Source: Allium sativum
Taxonomy: Eukaryota; Streptophyta; Magnoliopsida; Asparagales; Amaryllidaceae
Assembly: GCA_030737875.1 (NCBI GenBank)
Contig: CM060919.1
Span: 802,635,160-802,699,159, forward strand
DNA length: 64,000 nucleotides
Reading direction: 5' to 3'
The translations under genes and the position numbers were made by a program. Positions 56,736 through 64,000 of this stretch are shown here, piece after piece (within the stretch, counting starts at the first letter, position 1; each line of letters starts with the position of its first letter). The notes below the pieces were generated by a model, which worked only from the letters and a program-made list of their open reading frames with translations, searched no databases and was not told where the DNA came from.

Positions 56736-59700
56736 TTTTATTATTAAATTATTAAATTTTTGCAAAAGGGTTGACTTTTACATACGTCCTCGAAACGAGG
56801 CCTACTGCCTGTCGTCCATAGCGTTTAACCCCCGTTCCGAACACAATGGGTTATGCCACGTAGGACCATTCAATCGTTTCGATCAGTTTCCGTTAAATTT
56901 ACATTTAAATCACTTTATTGAATTTTAAACGTACATTTCAAATTACCGGGGTCACATACTAACTTTAAAAATTCCCGAAAAATATTTTCTAGCTTCGTAT
57001 TGACGATACGGTCCTAACAAAACTAGTTTCGTCGAATTCTGAGACCGTATGAAAAATGGCCAATTTCCAGTCGATTAAAATCAACTAAAACCGGTCAAAC
57101 GCGTTTTCCTTTGCCACGCTCACATATTGATTCGAAAAATTATGAAATTTGAAACCTAACAATAATTTGACACTGCGGATCCAACAAAAGTGGTTTTATC
57201 GAAATCCGAGGTCATTTGCAAAATGTCCATTTTTAAGGGCCTGAATTCCATAGCGACTATTCAGAATTTTCAACTGGACATATCTTTTGATTCCCGCTAT
57301 GAAATTTTGATTTGTCGGATTCGTTGGAAAGATATCATCAATTAGATCCTAATGTTTTTGGTTTCACTAAAATCCGGATTGTTTTGCACCCGGTACATTC
57401 AATTGAAGTTTGAAATCGAATTATCGAACTACCGCGCCATTTTCAATTCTAATTATAATTATATATAATATTTATATTCTAATGACGGCGTATATAATAT
57501 ATACGTTCTAATTATATTCAAAATAAATTTCTCGTCGTTTTTATTTAAAATATTCTATTTTAAATATTCAAAATTCATTAAAATTACCAAAATAAAAATT
57601 TTAAACTGGCCCAGATTTTCCGGGTTATTACAGCCGAGGACAAAGTCAAAGTGATATGGTCAAAGCAACATAGACATGCATGGTGCAAGATGGTACAACA
57701 GCTCAAACCATGTTTGAACATCAATGGAATACAAGTGATGCTACTGTTTCAAGGTTAATGGATCAAAATGCATAATCAAGCAAGACTTGCAGGTCACAAA
57801 AAGAGTAGCAAAGAATTAAACATGGAGGAACAGTCAGGCAGAAGTTCATGGGTCAAGCAGTAGGGAAACAAGAATGGCATAAGTGAAGCAGATTGGTCAA
57901 GCTTTGCAGTTTCATTCTCAGTGCATGGTTCAACAACATAATGACATAACCGTCAGGCAGAAGTATATGTGCAAGCAATCAAGCCAAGCAAAAGTGTAAT
58001 GTTGTACAAGCTAAGTGCAGCAGCAAAACATGATATCAGGGGAGCTCATACATGCAGTATCAAGGCAACAAGGGTTATGTTTCAGGTGGATCAAGATTCA
58101 TGAAGGCAAAAATGAACATGCATAAGAAAACAATCACAAGGAAGTCAGAAAGCATGCAAAACCAGGCAAGAAATTAGCTCTCAAAATGGTCATGTGTCAA
58201 GAGCAATCATTGTTCTTGAATATTCATTTCAACATCAAATTACAACATTAAAATCAGTGATGATTTTTTGGCAAATGTTTTTCTAAAATACATTTGCAAA
58301 GATATCATTGTTTTTCTTTTCCTGAAAGTCATTAATTCACCACATTCATAGAAGAAAAGGATTTCGACCAGGTCCATCACTTTTGGACAAGAGCAGAACT
58401 TTATTTATGGCAAAAGTGTTTTCAGAATACATATATGGCAAATTACTTATAGCATGGAGCAGATATACACATTTCAAATTTGGTAAGTTATTTCAAAAAT
58501 ACAGTGATCAAAGAATGGCAAGATATCACATTCCTTTTCCAGAAATCATCAAACAATTTCAGCATCTCATTTTTTTGCAAGTTTTAAAATTTCCTTATTC
58601 TATATTTTTTCCAAAAGAATCGAACTAGAAAATAATGCCAGAATTCAATACTCATTTTCAATCAAGGTTGTTGTATTTTAAACAAGGCAACCAGGGATCA
58701 CAGCAACAATTTGAACATATCAAAACCAAGGCAACTTTCACAGCAATCAATCATTTTGGGAAAGGTATTAAACTCGGCATATACCAAAATTTATTCAAGA
58801 AGCAAAATCACAAGCAGGTTAATCAATTAATTAAAAGCAGTGGAATCAAAAAAAGGGGATAGCCAAACAATCAGACCAGTCATACAGCGAAATCAGAGTG
58901 ATCTAAAGGATTTTAAATCCTATACATTCACCATCTTCATCATAGGCTATTTAGATCGAAAAAAACCACAAGCTAACACTGAAGAGCATAAATCGTAAAA
59001 TAAATTTCAGGTTCACTCTCCAAATTTTTTCGATTGCAATTATTTCCCAAATCAGTGAAGCAAGAAATCAACCGACATCATCAAATTGAAGAATCACATA
59101 GCTACGAAGATTCGATCTCTAGAGAACCAGATTCCAGGAGAAATCGATTTCAGTTTGGGAATAAAAAGGGAAACCCTAGCTTTTTATTTGATCGCTGCTG
59201 CCATTTCTTTTTCCAGAGCCAAAGAAAAAGAAAGGGGATCGGGCAAGAGAAAAAGGAAGTGAGCCCGTCAACTTAGCCTGGACTAAGCCAAGTTCTTAAA
59301 ACTATATAAAGGGGATTCTTTAATTAGGGTTTTTATTTTGATGTTTAAATTGTTTTGTATTGTATTTGTGTTGTAAAACCAATCCGAACAGTTCTAGATC
59401 TGTAAAATCTAGGGGGATTCAGTCAGGCTGTTGACTGACAGTTGACAGAGTCTGTAAAATCTGGGTTACTGGTTACGGGGTCGTAAACAAGGAAATCTGA
59501 TCGAGTGGATATCGGTCAGTCTAGGGTTTTGGGCGTAGGTTTAGAATAGGAGCGAGGGGTTCGCGAGTGTACATGGTCTTGTATGCGGGATCTGTTCTTT
59601 TACCTAGTAGAAACCTTAGGAATGCAGCAGCAGCTAGGGTTTTGCCGAAGCTGGGTATATCTGTGTGTGATTTATTTTCTGCACTTTTATTTTTGCTGCA

Positions 59701-59803
59701 TTCTGTGATCTGTTTATTATTTTAATACCCTGTAAGTTTTGAACTCAGCGATAAATTGTATAAACCCTATTCACCCCCCTCTAGGGTTAATCTAGATCCA
59801 ACA

Positions 59804-60085
59804 CCCGGGTCACAAGATGCAACGATCGGTGCCCTCCTGGGTTTAGATGATGTTGACTATAACCTTAGTGATGATGTTGAGGCCATCGAAGAAAACGAAG
59901 GTTCCCAAGATATTGTCAAGGGTAGGAAGAAGAATGTCAAGTCCTCATCATCTAAAAAGAAAAAGAAGAAGAAAAACATGGAGGCTATCACTTTATCTTC
60001 CCAAGAGAACCAGAGTAATGTGGAAGAAACCCCTCCACCTTTGGCTAAGAAGCCTGCTTTGAGATCAAGTGACAGGAATAAATGA
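59804..60085 (+). pseudogene. Antisense gene of the Tat element, C-terminal tail
   Basis: Continues the gene cut at 29727. About 93 codons: an acidic part (GALLGLDDVDYNLSDDVEAI), a basic run of serines and lysines (SSSSKKKKKKK), and a polar end with stop at 60083-60085. An upstream TTG-started extension into the copia LTR is a chimera created by the insertion. The basic run could be a nuclear signal, but that is a guess from composition. Confidence 0.6.
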
Positions 60086-60906
60086 TCATGCTTAGTAGTA
60101 GCTTAATCTGGTTGTTGACTATTTTCTTTTGCATGTTGTATTAAGGCGGTTGTATATGCGGGCGCCGGTCCCCACTTATTACTCTTTTACTTGTCGTCTT
60201 TATGCACTCTGTTATATGATGTTTTACACTTTAACATGTGACTTTATGGTATAGTTCTGCTTTGTTGTCAGGAAATTGTGTCCTGCTTTCCATGCTTTAA
60301 ATTTTGCTTTTAGCCTCGCTGTGATTCTTTATTTTATATTTCATGCATGTTCTACATCTGCAATACAAATTGTATGTTATTACAGGCTGAGTTAATTAAA
60401 CCAACTTTATTGTTTTGTAAAATCCAGTTTTGTTGGTTGGAATGACCTAATGTCGTGTTTTCATGAGATTATGACCGGATTGTTGTATGTTTAAGAGAGC
60501 GTCATTAGTTTTCATTAATGCGATGGTAATGCCCCCATACCACAATTGGTTTTAATATTTTGAAAATTAGGCATGGTTTTTACAGTAAGATAAAGAAATC
60601 TGTTATTCATAGTAACTCAGTGGGCCAGTTACTTGTGGTTTTTATCAGATGACTTTGAGGAAAGTTTTTGGTTCCGTCACTAACTGAATTTGGAAGATTC
60701 GGCTTATGACCTGATGCCCTCGAAAGGATCTTTGATCCATTGTTCGTTGAATCTGAATAACTCAGACGCTTGTCGAACTTGTCAGATGCCTCCGAGGAGG
60801 TCTTTTGGTCTGTCAGCAACTGGGTTTGAAGGACCCAGAATCAATACTTGGATTTGGAAGATCCATCATCTGAGCGGATGCCTCCAATGAGGTCTTTGAA
60901 AACCCC
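60086..60906. other. Tat 3' region, between antisense gene and satellite
   Basis: T-rich, no coding frame with a recognisable domain. The last about 200 bp (60700-60906) contain degenerate relatives of the satellite's GCCCCTCGGGGAGGTCTT block, for example GATGCCTCCGAGGAGGTCTT near 60784. This suggests decayed array edges. Confidence 0.55.
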
Positions 60907-61852
60907 ATGTTTATATCGCTATCCGGCCATGTATTAATGGCGTCGGCGATGAACCGGGTGCCCCTCGGGGAGGTCTTAGGTTTAAAAACCCGGTGTTTGT
61001 ATCGCTATCCAGCCATATCTTAATGGCGTCGACGATGAACCGAGTGCCCCTCGGGGAGGTCTTGGGTTTAAAAGCCCGGTGTTTGTATCGCTATCCAACC
61101 ATATCTTAATGGCGTCGGCGATGAACTGGGTGCCCCTCGGGGAGGTCTTGGGTTTAAAAGCCCGGTGTTTGTATCGCTATCCAGCCATATCTTAATGGTG
61201 TCGGCAATGAACCGGGCGCCCCTCGGGGAGGTCTTGGGTTTAAAAGCCTAGTGTTTGTATCGCTATCCAGCCATATCTTAATGGCGTCGGCGATGAACCA
61301 GGTGCCCTTCAGGGAGGTCTTGGGTTTAAAAGCCCATGTTTGTATCGCTATCCGACCGTGTATTAATGGCGTCGGCGATGAACCGGGTGCCCCTCGGGGA
61401 GGTCTTCGGTTTAAAAGCCCGGTGTTTGTATCGCTATCCAGCCATATCTTAATGGCGTCGGCGATGAACCGGGTGCCCCTCGGGGAGGTCTTGGGTTTAA
61501 AAGCCTGGTGTTTGTATCGCTATCCATCCATATCTTAATGGTGTCGGCGATGAACTGGGTTCCCCTCGGGGAGGTCTTGGGTTTAAAAGCCCGGTGTTTG
61601 TATCGCTATTCAGCCATATCTTAATGGCATCGGCGATGAACCGGGTGCCCCTCGGGGAGGTCTTGGGTTTAAAAGCCCGGTGTTTGTATCGCTATCCAGC
61701 TATATCTTAATGGCGTCGGCGATGAACCGGGTGCCCCTTGGGGAGGTTTTGGGTTTAAAAGCCCAGTGTTTGTATCGCTATCCAGTCATATCTTAATGGC
61801 GTCGGCGATGAACCGGGTGCCCCTCGGGGAGGTCTTGGGTTTAATGTCACAT
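60907..61852. repeat. 86-bp satellite array, 11 monomers, in Tat 3' region
   Basis: Monomers start with TGTTTGTATCGCTATCC (first one diverged) at 60907, 60994, 61080, 61166, 61252, 61337, 61423, 61509, 61595, 61681 and 61767 (spacings 85-87, mostly 86). Each contains TTAATGGCGTCGGCGATGAA and CCCCTCGGGGAGG. Monomers are highly similar. 86 is not a multiple of 3, so no protein repeat. Satellites in the 3' region of Tat elements are well documented. Confidence 0.9.
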
Positions 61853-62334
61853 TGTTCCAGGTGGCTGACGCCAGTTTATTTGTCAGATTCTGGTTGTGAC
61901 TTGTTAAAACTAGAACTTTAAACTCTGTTACTAAGAATGTGCCCCTACGGTGAAATTCAAAACTTGGTCCGTAGTTTGGGTGTTACATCGTTTTAGGTTT
62001 AGAGTTCTTGATGCCCCTTATTTATGGCTTTGCACTTCACACCCTCCGTAGTAAAAGTGTGTGGATGTTTGAGTATTAAGCAGCAGGTGCTTGAGCTTAT
62101 GTGCTATAGCTCTCATCAAGCCTTATTTGATTTTAAATGCGCTTTCATTTACTTAAAAAGCCTGTAATTAGGATTGATGTTAGCAGCTTGAAATCAAAAA
62201 CTTGCAAATGTACGATTTTAGATAGGTAAAGTAATTTCTTTCACCAATTTGTACAAACTTTGCATGATATTCACAATGCATTATATATTTACAATTCATG
62301 ATGTATGTATAATGCGAAATATGTGAATGATACT
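61853..62334. other. Tat sequence between satellite and pol
   Basis: About 480 bp, no coding frame, no repeat noticed. On the element strand this follows the integrase stop. Confidence 0.5.
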
Positions 62335-62646
62335 TTAAACAAAATAACGGCGAAGATGAATGCTATTCCATGCTCGAGGGAGTGCGATTCCGTCTGTTGT
62401 TTTTAGCTTAAAAGTGCCATCTGCAAATTTCTGGCTTATGATGTATGGCCCCTCCCAATTGGGTCCGAATACTCTGGTTCCTGTCATAATTCTCTTCAGG
62501 ACGAGGTCTCCGACTTGAAAAGTTCTTTGCTTGACTTTTTTACTGAAATATCTGGCTACTTTTCGTTGATGGGCCGCTATCTTAAGCTCTGCTTCTTTTT
62601 CACTTTTCCTCGAGTAAATCAAGTGCCTCCAACTGTAGCTCTTCAT
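62335..62646 (-). pseudogene. Tat integrase C-terminal part, frameshifted from the core
   Basis: About 103 codons. Contains AAHQRKVARYFSKKVKQRTF, FQVGDLVLKR and the GPY/F-type motif FGPNWEGPYII, then ends HLRRYFV at the pol stop. It overlaps the core frame by 47 nt in a different register; an indel near 62605 separates them. Confidence 0.8.
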
Positions 62647-63601
62647 TCTCCTTCTGGTTGAAGTAGATTCTGCGGTGAGTTGGTACTTCCAGTTCCACTG
62701 GGATCATAGCTTCTGAACCGAATGCGAGTGAGAATGGGGTGTGCCCCGTAACAGTTTTATGTGTTGTCCGGTATGCCCATAACGCAAAAGGTAGCTCATC
62801 AACCCAGTTGCCTTTGGCTTTTTCGAGACACTTCTTGATGGTTGACTTTAGTATTTTGTTGATGGCTTTCACTTGCCCGTTTGCTTGCGGGTGAGCCACA
62901 ACTGCAAAACTCTTTTTGATCTTATATTTAGCGCAGAAGTCTAGGAATTCATTACTTTCAAATTGGGTTCCATTATCGGTGATGATCTTTTGTGGAACTC
63001 CAAACCCGCAATTGATATTTTTCAAAACAAAATTGATCACTTTCTTTGACGAGATAGTAGCCAAAGGTTCTGCTTCAGCCCATTTGGTAAAGTAGTCAAC
63101 AGCTACTATAGCATATCTCATATTCGCTTTTATGGCGGGTAATATCCCAATTAAATCTATGCCCCAGACCGCAAATGGCCATGGGCTGACCATTTGAGTT
63201 AGCTCTGTGGGAGGTGCTCTTGGAATCTCAGCGAATCTCTGGCACCTGTCACACTTCTTTACATAGGTCATGACATCTAGGTTTACATTAGGCCATAAAT
63301 AGCCATATCGCCGGACCTTCTTGGCTAACGTTTGACCGCTGGTGTGTCCTCCGCATTCTCCCTTGTGCAACTCTGCCAAAATCGCTCTAGATTCCTTCTT
63401 AGTCACACATCGCAGTAATGGCATGGAGAATCCTCGCCGGTACAGCCTTCCGTCTTGAATGAGGTATAAAGGGGCCTTATGCAATATCTTCCTTTTGTTT
63501 TTCCGTTCTTCAGGTAGTGTCCCATTGAGGATATATTCTTTGATTGGAGTCATCCATGATGTAGGTTCTTCAACGGTTTCCATTATCCAATCCACACTCA
63601 C
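62600..63601 (-). pseudogene. Tat integrase, zinc-binding and catalytic core (catalytic Glu replaced by Lys)
   Basis: 333 open codons. Zinc-binding residues H79, H86, C117, C120 (ELHKGECGGH, KKCDRCQR). Core: D149 (WGIDLIG), D209 (ITDNGTQF). The DX35E spacing falls exactly on residue 245, which is Lys (PQANGQVKAINK; codon at 62867-62869, AAA where GAA is expected). It is joined in frame, apart from a TAG at 63653-63655, to the RNase H part upstream. Integrase inserts element DNA into chromosomes; this copy should be inactive. Confidence 0.85.
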
Positions 63602-63652
63602 TTCCTCAATGGTTGGGGTAGAAAGGACTTCGATGGGGATTAAACCCAGCAG

Positions 63653-64000
63653 CTAAGCATCTGATGAACTAGCATTCTTGGCAAGAGAATCTGCTTTTGA
63701 GTTTTGTTCTCTTTGGATGTGAGATATAACATAGTGGTCAAGGTCATTTAGAAGTTCGATAACTTTGATTAGATATGGAGGGAGGTTCCCAGTTTTGGTT
63801 TGGAACTCTTTGCATACTTGACCCACTACCAACTGAGAGTCGCTGAGAATCTGCAAAGCTTTTAGGTTTAGCTCTTTTGCCAACTTTAACCCTGTTATTA
63901 ATGCTTCATATTTGACCTCATTATTGGTTGATGGAAATTCCAATCTCAAGGCATAGCATAAAGAGTAACCTTCTGGGGTTTCTAAGACAATTCCAGCCCC
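63653..64000 (-). pseudogene. Tat second (archaeal-like) RNase H domain, partial at window edge
   Basis: From the window end: GAGIVLETPEGYSLCYALRL, then TNNEVKYEALITGLKLAKEL, ILSDSQLVVGQV and QREQNSKADSLAKNAS, ending at TAG 63653-63655. A second RNase H between RT/RNase H and integrase is a Tat/Ogre-lineage hallmark. The first catalytic Asp lies beyond the window. The TAG is an in-frame break in an otherwise continuous polyprotein. Confidence 0.8.

Larger units (their letters stand above)
42921..57632 (-). mobile_element. Complete giant-LTR non-autonomous retrotransposon, copy B
   Basis: 14,712 bp. LTRs 42921-49746 (6826 bp) and 50791-57632 (6842 bp), interior 49747-50790 (1044 bp), perfect TSD gccga (42916-42920, 57633-57637). 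On minus the LTR is TGTAATAACCCGG to GGCCGTCACA. PBS and PPT are intact. By eye the LTRs differ at roughly 20 bases plus a 30-bp deletion in the left copy, homopolymer lengths and a few repeat variants, so insertion is recent. No gag or pol domain anywhere. The uninterrupted target is preserved in LTR1 of the SIRE-like element, which confirms the boundaries. Confidence 0.95.
50791..57632 (-). repeat. 5' LTR of giant element B (right)
   Basis: 6842 bp; mirrors the left LTR at an offset of about 7870 bp. Retains the 30 bp at 57201-57230 that the left LTR lost; copy A has the homologous bases, so this is the ancestral state. CTCTGAG hairpin 52047-52069, minisatellite 53975-54254, paired hairpins 55452-55496, palindrome 55543-55559, A/T array 55655-56350, leader 56376-56735 with TATA-like box near 56722-56733. 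Confidence 0.95.
29728..59803 (+). mobile_element. SIRE-like Ty1/copia remnant, non-autonomous, carrying two nested insertions
   Basis: LTR pair 29728-32487 and 42083-59803 (about 3.0 kb once B is removed), termini TGTTG..CAACA. An initiator tRNA-Met PBS follows LTR1 and a PPT (AAAAGAGGGAGAT) precedes LTR2. LTR1 lacks about the first 259 bp, and no TSD is visible. The interior (about 4.4 kb without the solo LTR) has gag remnants with the long coiled coil typical of SIRE-type copia, but no RT, RNase H or integrase that I can find. It interrupts the Tat antisense gene. Net length about 10.1 kb. Confidence 0.75.
42083..59803 (+). repeat. 3' LTR of the SIRE-like element, split by giant element B
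   Basis: Two parts, 42083-42920 and 57638-59803, together about 3.0 kb. The sequence resumes exactly after one copy of the TSD gccga; the uninterrupted version is in LTR1 near 30280-30300 (CGGCCGAGGACAAAGTC). Ends GATCCAACA at 59803. It has the first 259 bp that LTR1 lacks. Confidence 0.9.
9745..64000 (-). mobile_element. Tat-lineage Ty3/gypsy element (Retand/Grande-like), substrate of all other insertions; runs off right edge
   Basis: Removing the insertions leaves four segments (9745-10911, 21502-21769, 26591-29727, 59804-64000; about 8.8 kb). On the minus strand they read: RNase H, integrase, 3' region with an 86-bp satellite, an oppositely transcribed gene, PPT, 3' LTR. An antisense gene and satellite array between pol and 3' LTR are known for Tat elements of the Retand/Grande type. 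RT, gag and the 5' LTR would lie beyond 64000. Left of 9745 the LTR is interrupted by giant element A. The coding parts carry stops and frameshifts. Confidence 0.75.

Noticed and set aside
59756..60085. A fused frame that starts in the copia LTR and continues into the antisense gene tail
   Set aside because: Chimera caused by the insertion; only the part from 59804 belongs to the gene.
61251..61538. 95-codon frame across the satellite array
   Set aside because: Crosses monomers in shifting register; unlikely to be a real protein.
60907..61852. Regular 86-bp spacing that might suggest a CRISPR array
   Set aside because: Whole monomers are near-identical with no unique spacers, in a plant retroelement: a satellite.

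Overview
This window reads as intergenic heterochromatin of a flowering plant. Every recognisable domain belongs to plant LTR retrotransposons (Ty3/gypsy Tat and Tekay-type chromovirus, Ty1/copia SIRE-like). I see no host gene, rRNA, genuine tRNA gene or CRISPR array. I cannot name the species. Boundaries were placed from LTR pairs, TG/CA ends, primer-binding sites (PBS), polypurine tracts (PPT) and 5-bp target-site duplications (TSDs). With these the 64 kb is fully partitioned: about 8.8 kb of one Tat-lineage element (minus strand, running off the right edge) is the substrate, and all the rest is insertions into it or into those insertions.

Layout, left to right: 1-9744, giant-LTR element A (minus; its left LTR is cut by the window edge), sitting in the 3' LTR of the Tat element. 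9745-10911, the rest of that LTR, its PPT, and the promoter/leader of the Tat antisense gene. 10912-21496, a decayed Tekay-type chromovirus (minus; 3.06-kb LTRs, TSD cgaaa). 21502-21769, Tat sequence. 21770-26585, a gag-only Tat-type element (TR-GAG-like, minus, TSD gtcgt). 26591-29727, the Tat antisense gene, broken at 29727. 29728-59803, a SIRE-like copia remnant (plus; 3.0-kb LTRs) carrying two later insertions: a 5.2-kb giant solo LTR (36239-41469, TSD tctat) and the complete giant-LTR element B (42921-57632, TSD gccga). 59804-60085, the tail of the antisense gene. 60907-61852, an 86-bp satellite array. 62335-64000, Tat integrase and RNase H on the minus strand.

The most unusual object is the giant-LTR family. 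Element B has two nearly identical 6.83-kb LTRs around only 1.04 kb of non-coding interior, so LTRs are about 93% of its length. Its PBS and PPT surroundings resemble those of the Tekay element, which suggests a non-autonomous Tekay derivative mobilised in trans. Five LTR copies (A-left partial, A-right, solo, B-left, B-right) let sequence and pairing be compared. They share a TATA / pyrimidine-rich / GC-rich leader / GTAAGT / T-rich order and hairpins whose arms change while staying paired in the element-sense RNA. A second structured region is a cluster of about ten micro-hairpins in the 3' part of the gag-only element.

No protein-coding gene here looks intact. Retroviral-type domains show stops, frameshifts, an internal deletion (Tekay integrase) and loss of the catalytic Glu (Tat integrase). 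Apparent relative order: Tat first; then A, Tekay, the gag-only element and the SIRE-like element; then the solo LTR and B inside the SIRE-like copy. B is youngest by LTR similarity.
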